DNA of 12,180 nucleotides from B1 sp044370475 (GTDB lineage: Bacteria; Bacteroidota; Bacteroidia; UKL13-3). Of the stretch, positions 1 through 9,100 are shown one piece after another. The position numbers were made by a program, and so were the translations under genes. The stretch spans positions 1-12,180 of the forward strand of contig JBILVK010000085.1 in the NCBI GenBank assembly GCA_044370475.1. The letters are read 5' to 3'. The notes beneath the pieces are model-generated. The model saw only the letters and a list, made by a program, of their open reading frames with translations. It did not search any database and had not been told where the DNA came from. Every line of letters starts with the position of its first letter. Positions within the stretch are counted from its first letter, which is position 1.

Positions 1-540
1 ATGCGCAAGCATGAGGAGTGTTACAGAGAAGAATTTGTGGATTATGTGAGCAAGGATAAGGACCCATTTGGCTTTAAAAATTTGCAGTATATTAGTGAGG
101 TGGAGCAATCGAAAGCGCTCAACAATTTGGCAGAACCTTGTATCATTATATCGGCAAGTGGCATGGCAGAGGCAGGCAGGGTAAAGCACCATATCATGAA
201 CAATATTTCCAATGCAAAAAACACCATTTTGTTGGTGGGTTATTGCACGCCAGAAAGCTTGGGTGGCCGATTAAAAAAGGGAGAGAAAAACGTGCGCATC
301 TTTGGCGAAACCTTTGATGTGAAAGCCCAAGTGAAGTCACTAGATTATTACAGTGCACATGCAGATTATGAAGAAATTTTCCATTGGTTGAGTTGTCAAA
401 ACAAACATAAAATTAAGAAGACCTTTTTGGTTCATGGCGAAGACGAAACCTTAGAAATACTCAAAGATAAATTCTTAGAAAGGGGCTATCAAAATGTCTA
501 TATACCGGCCCTTCGGGAGCATTTTGATTTACCAGAATAA
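1..540 (+). CDS. beta-CASP metallo-beta-lactamase-fold RNA-processing hydrolase, C-terminal part (5' truncated by window)
   Basis: This is the last 179 residues of an MBL-fold/beta-CASP nuclease of the CPSF-73-like group, a family of zinc-dependent, cytoplasmic RNA-cleaving enzymes. Visible motifs are the SGM segment of the beta-CASP domain (residues 53-55 of the fragment, in ISASGMAEAGR), then the RMMBL end with SAHAD (His120, motif B) and LVHGE (His145, motif C), both zinc-site histidines in the family. The N-terminal lactamase half with the HxHxDH motif is missing, and full-length relatives are around 450 residues. The ATG at base 1 is therefore probably an internal methionine and the gene begins upstream of the window. 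It converges on the minus-strand gene ending at 679. Family identity is secure; the RNA substrate is unknown. Confidence 0.9.
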   Translation: MRKHEECYREEFVDYVSKDKDPFGFKNLQYISEVEQSKALNNLAEPCIIISASGMAEAGRVKHHIMNNISNAKNTILLVGYCTPESLGGRLKKGEKNVRIFGETFDVKAQVKSLDYYSAHADYEEIFHWLSCQNKHKIKKTFLVHGEDETLEILKDKFLERGYQNVYIPALREHFDLPE

Positions 541-646
541 GCACTTTTCGGTCTGAACCAATGCAAGGTTGATTGGGGTAATTTTTGAAATGGAAGTTCG
601 GTATTGAACCCGCAGCTGCTTTTCAACTATTACCTTGATTGTGCTT
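539..646. terminator. nested inverted repeats between convergent genes, possible bidirectional terminator
   Basis: Several complementary pairs nest inside one another. The outer arm AAGCAC (539-544) pairs with GTGCTT (641-646) and GGTAAT (577-582) pairs with ATTACC (629-634). Two small hairpins sit inside: CCAAT/ATTGG (558-562/572-576) and GTTC/GAAC (596-599/606-609). The outer arm is followed by a T run (645-649) on the plus strand. The position between two converging genes fits transcription termination, but the stems are short and A+T rich and no folding energy was computed. Confidence 0.3.
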
Positions 647-678
647 TTTAAATTGAATGAGTAGTTCTATTTGCCAGC

Positions 679-1371
679 TTAGGCTTTTTTATTTTTCTTT
701 TTGAACCAATCAAAAGCTAGGTATATCAGTAGAATGAGGGTGGTGGTCGACAAAATAATGGTCATGCTACCCTTTTTCTTGAGTTGCTTTTGTAAATCTA
801 TGATGCGCGTTTCCTTTTGTTGCATCTCCTCTTGAAAAGAATTTTCTGCCGACATCAAATTGACATTGGCAGTATCATTTCTTGCCATTCTTTCCAGTTC
901 GCGCCATTCGTCTTTACCAGCATCAGGATCAGAAGAACTGCCTATAATAAACTGTTGCCCATCTATCTTTTTTGTTCTGGAACACCATCCTGTTTCTATA
1001 GCCGTAAATAAACTGCTGCCATGGGCATATACTAAATAATAGCCATTGGAATCGTAACAGAATCCGCAGCTGTTTTGGCAGTTTGAACCAATTGATAGGA
1101 TGGTGGGTTTATTATTTTTTGGTTCAGCATTATCTTTTTCTACACCCTTAAAAAAATGCAATACCTCAAACTGCTCAATTTTAATAGGCTTTCCATTTAT
1201 ATCAAATACATCTTTAGATTCAATAGTACCCAAGTGTTTACCATAAAAAATAAGTTTGGCTACTGCATAGTTTTGAGCAATGGTTGTGGAAGCGCACTTA
1301 CAAGATTGCGCCTTAGGTACCAACAACAAAACAAACAGAAGCAAAAACAAAATACGCTTGAATACAAACAT
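679..1371 (-). CDS. secreted, C-terminally membrane-anchored protein with a TIMP/NTR-like six-cysteine domain
   Basis: The predicted 230-residue protein has a Sec signal peptide (residues 1-23, hydrophobic run FLLLFVLLLV) ending in AQS, so the mature chain would begin Cys-Lys-Cys. A mature N-terminus of C-x-C, a later CxxxCxxC cluster (Cys98, 102, 105), a G-YYLVYA strand and a final Cys130 match the six-cysteine layout of NTR/TIMP-like domains. After the domain come a charged, probably coiled-coil stretch (about 173-202), one membrane helix (203-222) and a lysine-rich tail, so the protein should sit in the membrane facing the periplasm. The upstream ATG at 1404 would add 11 residues before the signal peptide. 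I prefer the ATG at 1371 because a TAnnTTTG box (1392-1399) lies between the two starts. In animals this fold includes metalloprotease inhibitors; the bacterial function is unknown. Confidence 0.75.
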   Translation of the reverse strand: MFVFKRILFLLLFVLLLVPKAQSCKCASTTIAQNYAVAKLIFYGKHLGTIESKDVFDINGKPIKIEQFEVLHFFKGVEKDNAEPKNNKPTILSIGSNCQNSCGFCYDSNGYYLVYAHGSSLFTAIETGWCSRTKKIDGQQFIIGSSSDPDAGKDEWRELERMARNDTANVNLMSAENSFQEEMQQKETRIIDLQKQLKKKGSMTIILSTTTLILLIYLAFDWFKKKNKKA

Positions 1372-1391
1372 GCCATCAAAATTTATTGCTT

Positions 1392-1399
1392 CAAATCTA
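1392..1399 (-). promoter_or_regulatory. candidate Bacteroidota -7 box (TAGATTTG) for the NTR-like gene
   Basis: On the minus strand the sequence reads TAGATTTG, an exact match to the TAnnTTTG consensus of the Bacteroidota housekeeping sigma factor. It would start transcription about 14 bases upstream of the ATG at 1371 and thereby excludes the longer start at 1404. I see no clear TTG -33 element at the usual distance. Confidence 0.45.
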
Positions 1400-1484
1400 A
1401 GCAAGATGCCTGATATGGTCGTTTATTTTTTTTACTTTTTAAACAAAGGTTAAACATGTCTGGACTGAATTGATTTGCATGTTG

Positions 1485-1509
1485 GGCTAAGGATTGCAAA
1501 TCCTTAGCC
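1485..1509. repeat. perfect 11-bp inverted repeat with 3-nt loop, REP-like palindrome
   Basis: The arm GGCTAAGGATT (1485-1495) is followed by GCA and by the exact reverse complement AATCCTTAGCC (1499-1509). It lies between two divergent genes, so it is not placed to terminate either one, and there is no T run after it. Dispersed palindromes of this form, with a GGATT-to-AATCC core, resemble the REP sequences moved by Y1 (RAYT) transposases. No such transposase is present here, so that origin is an inference. Confidence 0.6.
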
Positions 1510-1554
1510 GCCACTGCTCCACAAAGCAATCTCCGCTTATTCCAATAAAACAAT

Positions 1555-1562
1555 TACCTTTG
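1555..1562 (+). promoter_or_regulatory. candidate Bacteroidota -7 box (TACCTTTG) for the methyltransferase operon
   Basis: TACCTTTG matches TAnnTTTG exactly. Transcription would begin at roughly 1567-1570, immediately before the ATG at 1571. The mRNA would then be almost leaderless, or translation would begin at a downstream start (TTG 1583 or ATG 1601). No convincing -33 TTG is seen. Confidence 0.45.
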
Positions 1563-1570
1563 CGCTCTTA

Positions 1571-2746
1571 ATGATACAAGATTTGAATTCAACGATTGCC
1601 ATGGTGGCTAAAACCCAATTTGGATTGGAGCAGGTTTTAGCAGAAGAACTTAGAAATTTAGGTGCAGAGAATGTAGAGGCACACAACCGTGCCGTAAGCT
1701 TTTCTGGCGATATGGCATTGATGTATAAGGCCAATTTATGGCTGAGAACCGCCCTTAAAGTGCTTATCCCAATCAATAAATTTAGGGCAAAAGACGAAAC
1801 ACAGTTATACGATGGTATCAAAAAAATAAATTGGGCAGAATACCTCGATAAGGATGGCAGATTTGTAATAAGAACCAGCCTAAAAAGCGAGTTCTTTAAC
1901 CACTCACAATATGTTTCGCTAAAATCTAAAGATGCCATTGCCGACCAATTTAGGGAGAAATACGATGTGAGGCCAAGTGTTGATTTAACACATCCCGACT
2001 TAAGTATCGACATTCATATAAATCAAGATGAGGTAACGGTTTCTTTAGATACCTCCGCAGAATCATTGCACCGCAGAGGTTATAGAACAGATAGCACCTT
2101 GGCTCCTATAAACGAAGTTACTGCGGCTGGTATGATCTTGCTTACTGGTTGGAATGGCGAAGGTAATTATGTAGACCCCATGTGTGGAAGTGGCACCTTG
2201 CTTATTGAAGCTGCTATGATTGCCAAGAACATGCCACCTAACCTAAACCGCGCTCAATTTGGGTTTGAAAGATGGAAGAATTTTGATGCCAATTTGTTTG
2301 CCCAAGTAAGAGAAGAGGCCATCTCTTTAATGCGCGAGTCGAAAGCAAATATATTTGGTTCGGACAAAACCTTTAAAGCCATTGAAATCTCGCGTGAAAA
2401 CATTGCCAGAGCGGGCTTAGATGAGGATATCAAGGTTAGCAACAAACGCTTCGAAGAAGTAAAGGGTCCAGAAGGCGGTGGCATTATGATTATTAATCCG
2501 CCTTACGGTGAGCGCCTACCGATAGAAGAAATTGGGTCTTTCTACAAAATGATGGGCGACCAAATGAAGAAGGAATTTGATGGCTATGATGTCTGGGTTA
2601 TCTCTTCCAATATTGCCGCTCTAAAAATGACTGGATTAGCACCTTCCAAGAAAATAATGCTCTACAACGGTGCCCTAGAATGCCGCTACCACAAGTTCGA
2701 AATTTACAAAGGTACACGCAGAAAAGAATTTAAAACTGAAGCATAA
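1571..2746 (+). CDS. THUMP-domain class I SAM-dependent rRNA methyltransferase (RlmL N-terminal type, probable 23S m2G methylase)
   Basis: The 391-residue protein has an N-terminal ferredoxin-like/THUMP region (about 1-165, with the conserved AKTQFGLEQVLAEEL and MYKANLWLRTA segments) that binds RNA. A Rossmann methyltransferase domain follows. The SAM-binding glycine loop is DPMCGSG (Asp202 onward) and the N-methylase catalytic motif is NPPY (Asn309-Tyr312, in NPPYGERL). This corresponds to the first half of E. coli RlmL, which makes m2G2445 in 23S rRNA; the RlmK half is absent, as is usual in Bacteroidota. Relatives start about five residues before the MVAKT segment, so TTG 1583 or ATG 1601 are alternative starts to 1571. 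It is followed after 9 bases by a small membrane-protein gene and is probably co-transcribed with it. The family is certain; the exact target base is inferred. Confidence 0.88.
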   Translation: MIQDLNSTIAMVAKTQFGLEQVLAEELRNLGAENVEAHNRAVSFSGDMALMYKANLWLRTALKVLIPINKFRAKDETQLYDGIKKINWAEYLDKDGRFVIRTSLKSEFFNHSQYVSLKSKDAIADQFREKYDVRPSVDLTHPDLSIDIHINQDEVTVSLDTSAESLHRRGYRTDSTLAPINEVTAAGMILLTGWNGEGNYVDPMCGSGTLLIEAAMIAKNMPPNLNRAQFGFERWKNFDANLFAQVREEAISLMRESKANIFGSDKTFKAIEISRENIARAGLDEDIKVSNKRFEEVKGPEGGGIMIINPPYGERLPIEEIGSFYKMMGDQMKKEFDGYDVWVISSNIAALKMTGLAPSKKIMLYNGALECRYHKFEIYKGTRRKEFKTEA

Positions 2747-2755
2747 TTTAAAAAT

Positions 2756-3166
2756 ATGAATCCAATTGTAAGAAACATTTTAGCTGTAATTGCTGGCTTA
2801 GTTTCTGGCAGCATATTAAACATGGGAATCATTCTCATAAGTAGCTCTGTTATTCCACCTCCAGAAGGCGCAAATCTAACCACCCCAGAAGGATTAATTG
2901 CAGCCATGCCACTAATGCAACCCATTCACTTCTTAATGCCCTTTTTGGCGCATGCCTTGGGTACCTTATTGGGCGCATGGATAAGTACTTATATTGCAAA
3001 CAAAAACCAATTAACTGCAGCTTTGATTATTGCTGCACTTTTCTTCGTTGGAGGCGCAATGAATATTGCCATGCTACCTTCTCCTATGTGGTTTAACATA
3101 GTAGATTTAGTTTTTGCCTATTTCCCAATGGCATACCTTGCCCTGAAAATTAGGGGAATTAAATAG
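2756..3166 (+). CDS. small four-helix integral membrane protein of unknown function
   Basis: The 136-residue, strongly hydrophobic protein has four probable membrane helices (about 6-30, 57-80, 86-106, 113-131). The loop after helix 1 carries a PPPEGANLTTPEG segment, and the C-terminus is short and basic (KIRGIK). Small glycine and alanine residues are frequent in helices 1 and 2. There is no signal peptide beyond the first helix and no catalytic motif that I recognise. The start lies 9 bases after the methyltransferase stop codon with an A-rich leader, which suggests a shared transcript, though not necessarily a shared function. Its last codons form one arm of a hairpin shared with the convergent macroglobulin gene. 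Confidence 0.8.
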   Translation: MNPIVRNILAVIAGLVSGSILNMGIILISSSVIPPPEGANLTTPEGLIAAMPLMQPIHFLMPFLAHALGTLLGAWISTYIANKNQLTAALIIAALFFVGGAMNIAMLPSPMWFNIVDLVFAYFPMAYLALKIRGIK

Positions 3167-3183
3167 CTTAATTCTCCCTAATT
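3148..3183. terminator. bidirectional terminator hairpin overlapping the 3' ends of two convergent genes
   Basis: The left arm (3148-3162, containing ATTAGGGGAATTAA) is almost exactly complementary to the right arm (3168-3183, TTAATTCTCCCTAATT). There is one bulged base and a five-base loop, ATAGC, that contains the plus-strand stop codon. On the minus strand the stem is followed by AATTTTC, a short T tract; on the plus strand the tail is weaker. Both arms lie within or next to the coding ends of the flanking genes. Confidence 0.65.
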
Positions 3184-6100
3184 GAAACTTGTTTAGGCAC
3201 ATTATTCCCTTTAATCTCCGGATTATACATGCTTTCAACTTGCACGGGCAACAGGGTATAAACGCCTGCAAACCTTGGCTCTAAAGCAAAGCTAAACACA
3301 TAAGTCCCAACACGCATCTTGCGGAAATAAAGAATTACGCGGTCCTTATGGTATTCAATTTCATCGGCCCCATAAGTATTCAACTTACTCAAATAATTGC
3401 AACTTGCAAGAATAGGAATTTGAACCATCACATACTCTTGATTTTTTAAACTACTCACCTGAACCACATAATTCACTTCATAATTAGTTTTTAAGGTATC
3501 TACAAGCTTCCTATCTTGTGTAAAATGACTGTTAATCCTAAACAAAGCTGCATCTGCTAAAGGCTTTTCCTCAAATAATTTTCTACTCACAAACATCTTT
3601 GCGTTGGCCCCAGTTTTTACCAATTTATAAGAAGAATTATTCTTCAAAGCCAACTTAATAGGGTACCTATTCCCTAAATCTGCCCCATTTAACTTGACAC
3701 GCGTATGTAAATTACCCTTTTCAAATAGCGCAATATCTTTAGCCATGGCCTGCAAAACTTGCGCAGACTCCAAGGTATTTCTATATTGGTTCGAACCAAA
3801 CACGCGCTCGTTAAAATAGTACTTGCGAATGCCTGCCAATAAGCTTGAATCTGCACCATCAAATTTTAAAACCTCATACGCCAAAAGGCCAATTCCAGTA
3901 AGGTTTTGATAGATGCTCACATAAGGTTGATTCCAATAAATTCCGCCTTCTGCATCTTTCTGTATGCCCTCAAATAAGAAACCAGAAAAATGAGGCAATT
4001 GCATTTTTTGCTTTAAAGAGGTTAACACCAAACGCTCATAAAATGGCAAGCTTTCCTCATGCATATTGTCGATCATATTGGTATAATCAAAATCAACGCG
4101 ACTATCAAACAAAATATGCATTGCCCTAATTTGATCCAACATATTGAATTGATAAATGCCCTTCTTGAGGAAATTAATTCCTGCTTGTAATGCAGAGGTT
4201 TTATACCCCATTTTGTTTGCTTCCTGCAAACTCTTTAACACATAATAGGTAAGCCACATCTCGGCGCCCGACCTAGAGAACCAACCAAAAGAACCATTCG
4301 ATTGCTGCATGCTTTCCAACTTTTTCAAACATACTTTTATCAAAGCCTCATGGGTAAAAGAATCGCCCAACAACTTGCATAAATTTTTCTCCACCAACAA
4401 AGCATTTAACTTAGAGGCAGTCTGCTCCACACAACCATATTGATACTGTTGCAACCTATCAATTTCATCTCTTAACAACTGCGTATAATTATTGCTAATA
4501 CTCAAGGCAGATTGTCCCTCCAATTCAGTAGAAAACACAATTGAAGTGTCCTTATCCAAAGCCGCATACTTTACCGTAGTCTGCTTTATTCCATTGGGCA
4601 AAACAGGCAACAAATACTTCTCTCCATCGGCATAATTAAAGTCGGTCTCCAAGCCATAGCCCAATTTGAGCGTATCTATTTTCTCGGTCCGAACCAAAGC
4701 ACTTTCTACCCATCCACTACCCAATTGATGCTTTGTGCTTTTGATGGTAGAATCAGCATAGGTGAAAGTTGTTTTAACAGCCAGAGTATCGCCAGTATAA
4801 TTATTAAGCTTTCCCTTTACATAAATGGCATCTCCTTTTAAGGCAAAAACGGGGATATACAAATTGGCCGAAAGTGGCTTATACGATTTGATATCGTGCG
4901 TATACACCTTGGTGCGCAAACTTTCATCCATGGCCAAAATAAAGTTACGCCAGCGGGTAATATTATCGGGAAAAGTAATGCTCACATGGGCCTCCCCAAA
5001 TTTGTTTGTCACCAAGTTTGGCACCCAAAAAGCATAGTCTCTAAAATTATCACGCTGCTCTTTTATCTCTTGGTTACCTACCATGCGAAACAGCATATTC
5101 TTTTGTTCCTTTTCAAAAGAATTTTCCACTTTCAAATTAACCACTTCAATATTACCAGCAACACTTGGAGGAGAACCAACAGCACTAGCATTTACCCTAA
5201 CCCCGTCAATATAATAAGCAGTTCCATCTGCCCTGGCACCTCTAAATACGGGGGTGCTGCCCGACCTCGATTCCAAGCCAGACGCGCTATAACTCATGAT
5301 TGGTGCATTCATCTCTTGCTCACTCGTGTATACCTCCCCCTTAACCCCACCAGGATCTACAAGGCTTCTTTTATGAGCCACTACTACTTCACTGAGGCTT
5401 ACTCCAGTTGCCTCTTCCATGGTGAAATTTACAAACCTAATTTCATTGCCTGCCACCTCAATATGGGTAATCAATGCGTTTTTATAGCCCACAAAACTTG
5501 CCAATAAATCATAAGAACCTGCAGCTAAATTTTTAAATACAAATTCGCCTTCACCATCACTCATAGCTGTTGCCTTTACAACGCCATTTATGCGTAACTG
5601 TAGCGCTACAAAATCTATTGGCCTTTTGCTTTGTACATCCACAATCTTACCCTTTATAATCCCTGTTCCAGCAATATATGGGTCCTTGGTATGTTCATAA
5701 GAGGCAATTTCTTCTTTGCTAATGGTAGATTTTCCAAAATAAATATTGGGCCTACTCACCCCATTATCTAAAGCAAATCCGCATTCTTGCAATTTTATAT
5801 TAAGGCTATGTAACTTGTTTTTCTGCAATGAAACTTGTTGCAAAATGGTAACACATGAGCCATATCTTGTTAAACGCAATTGGTAAGTACCACTCTCTAC
5901 ATCTCGAATTAAAAAGCCACCTGTAGCATCAGAAAAAGAGATACCCTTTACCTTTCCATTTTGTTCCAATGTAACAATTACATCTTGCAACACTTCGCCA
6001 TATTTATCAAAGACAAAGCCAGATAAAATGGGCAATTTATCTTCCGAAGCACTCAATTGCAAAACAGTCTTCTCGCGCACTTCTACATAATCTTCCTTGC

Positions 6101-9100
6101 GGTAATTTACCATCATAGACTCACGCATTTTATATATCTCCTCCAACCTTTTCGCCTTTGGTACCAATGCATCTAGCTCATTACAAGCATACTTAAAATC
6201 GGAAGAATCTAGGCGCATGAGCAACTGTCCGTTAGCCAAAATTTCCTGACCCATAAACTTACTCAATTGGTTATTTAGGCCTGTAAAATAAAAATCTGAA
6301 ACACCTTGGTTAAGCCATAGATGCAATTCTATTGAGCCTGCATTTAGCTCTGGATTAAGAACACTCTTTAATTCATCTTCTCTATTTATCACCAATACAT
6401 TACGCACATCAAGACCTTTTAATCCACTTATCACCACCTTGGTCTTTCCACTGCCATCATTTGATTTCGGTTCGAACCGATATTTAAAATAACAGGTTTC
6501 ATCCACGGTTAACCTATCCTTTTCTGTTGCTTGATTTGCCTGCCATTGACCAGGTGAACTTGTTTTTATAGGCATGATAAGTGCGGTATCGTACAAAGAC
6601 CGAAACGATTCATCTTGGGATTTAAAAAACGCGAAGTCGTATGGTAATTCAACCGAATCGAGCTCTACTCGAATGATTCTTTCCCTAAAATACTCGTAAC
6701 GACTCTTCGGTTCAAACCGAATTTTCTGTAAGAAATTACCACCGGCATAAACTGAAATGGAATCATGGGCAAACAAGCCAAAATAATATTGATACTGACG
6801 TAATTCTGCTAAATATTTATTGCCAAGTGGTTGATTAAAATCCTGACATTGGTGTTTTTGAACCATGAAGATTTCACTGCTTTTCTGAGCCAAATGCAAG
6901 GGCGAAAAAACGAATAAATGTGCTTTGATCTTCTGCATTTCTGCATCATCAAATTTATACTGTGAAGGCATAATTTTCTTCTGTATACCCATTGGCAAAC
7001 ACAGGGTATCAAAACTGATAACATAACGGAAGCTATCTGCAAAATATAGGCTTGGCAGTGTATACAAACTCGTTTTTGTACGTAAGGTGAGTTGGTGCTT
7101 ACCTTCACTGATAACACTGGCTCTGCTTTGGAAGTTGGGACCTTTCACAAAAACAGAAATGCCATCTATTTCCATATAATAAACTTCTATGCGCTTGCCA
7201 TTGGCCACCACAAAAGGAATAACTTCTGCTTGGGCTCGGTTTAATTTTTTCTTTTCAAAAATCAGCAATTCATTGGGGTAACGTAAGCGGTAATCTCCCA
7301 TATGCACCAATCCCGCTTTAAGCAAAGTGGTATAAGAAATATTGTGAACTAAAAGTTGTTGATTGGGAAATGGCCAAGGGTTATAACGCGTTCTATCTTG
7401 TATATATATTCTGTTTTTTTCGCTTCCATAATATGGCAAATAAGGCGTGTACATGCCATCAAATTGGGCGTTGATACCAAATGCAGAAAGGTTCACATTA
7501 CTCTGTGGTTCCCTATCCGCATTTAATACCTTTATATCAACTGCTAGGGTTTGTCCGGGATATATCACATAAGGCAAATTTGTTTTTACATTGAGTTCCT
7601 TTTCCCTAAAGGTAAAGACCTCCTCATGAATTTTCGCCCAAGCTTTATACATATAGGTATAAATGACATTATAAGAGTTATAAGAAGTATCTACCTGTTC
7701 AAAAACGAGGTTTCTTTCTTTGCCTGCAAGAATCAATTTATCTCCTTTATAAATGCGGTAGTAAAAGGGGAAATTTCCAGGATTGTAGCTTTGAATAAAA
7801 ATGCTATCGTGGGTTCTAAGTCCGGTTACCACAACAGGTTGCGGCAGATGGGGTAAGAATACCCATTGCAAATCATGGCCCAAAGAATCTTGCCATAAGT
7901 ACTTATCGCAATTGGGGTCGATATAAAATTGAGTGGGCAATAAAACGGTGTCTATTCTTAAAATAGAACTGTTGTTGTATCCCTTTACAATGGCCTTTAC
8001 TTTACTTATTTCTCCATGCGAAATATAGGTGCCACTCACCTTGCCATCTTGATACAAAAATGTATAATAATTGCTTTCTTGAACCACCTCTAGGGCAATC
8101 TCCCTTTTTTGCAATTCACCCGCAGCATTGCTAAAGCTAATTTCAGCGGTAAGGCGCATGTCTAATGGCGGCAGGGCCTTTGCGGGAATGGTAATTTCGG
8201 TTGCCTTTGAGATGTCCATTTCAACAAAAGTTTCATATAATTTTTCGTACCATTCATTGGGAACAAACAAAACTTTTCCAGTAAAATTTTGAAAGGAATT
8301 CAACCTTAAGCGCACCCTTACCCTTGCATCTGTAAGCGGCAAATCATTGGCATCTGTGGCATGCAGTACCAATTTTATTTGCTCACCCTTATATATTTTA
8401 GATTTTTCTACTTCGGCAGAATAGGTACTGTTTCTGAGTTTATAATCTTCAATTCTAAACCTTACTTCCTTTAAAATAACCTTACCTTTATCTTCAAATT
8501 CTAATCGGTATTGATTATCAATTTTTAGCGTATCGGCCAATTTAAATTGATGCACATAAGCACCACGTGTTTCTGGTTTTATATTGCCCATAAAAACGCG
8601 GGTATAAGGATAATCTTCGAGAACCAAATAAAGCTTTAGCGACCTAGTAAAAGCGATGCCTTGCCCATTTAGAATATATGCCTTTAGTTTGACACTGTCT
8701 TGTGGATGGTATTTGGGCTGATTGAGGATAAAATAACCATGAGAGACCGCTGGACTTCCGCCCTCATAATTGGGTGTACCTTGTGGGTTAGATTTATAAT
8801 CGCCTGTTAACTCACCCATCATAAATGCATTGCCCTTTTTAATAAAGTAATGCCGCTCTGCCTTAGTCCTTTCTAAGGTATAGCAATCGCACAAAGTATC
8901 TAAAGGAATAAGCTTCTTGTTGACCCAAAACTGCAATTGAGGATCAATTTGCCAAGTAGAATCCAATAACCTAACCTGAACCAAATCATTGAAGGAAGTC
9001 ACAGAAACTCTTGCAAAGGGAACATTATAAATTTCATAGTATAGGTGCGGTTCTTGGTACCTTGCTAAAAGGTACATGCCTGGCGCCAAGTTTGGCCTAG

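Noticed and set aside
1537..2013. Minus-strand open frame of about 158 codons opposite the methyltransferase
   Set aside because: It overlaps the conserved THUMP region of the real gene, and its translation shows no domain or sensible start context.
4896..5507. Plus-strand open frame of about 200 codons opposite the macroglobulin gene
   Set aside because: It lies wholly within a well-supported gene on the other strand and has low-complexity, family-free protein sequence. It is a shadow frame.
6467..6480. Perfect palindrome TCGGTTCGAACCGA, with related GGTTCGAACC-like sites near 3786, 4683 and 6706, considered as operator or dispersed repeat
   Set aside because: They lie inside the macroglobulin coding sequence, and two of them simply encode the same short peptide RFEPKS. 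GGTTCGAACC also resembles a tRNA T-arm, but no tRNA fold surrounds it.
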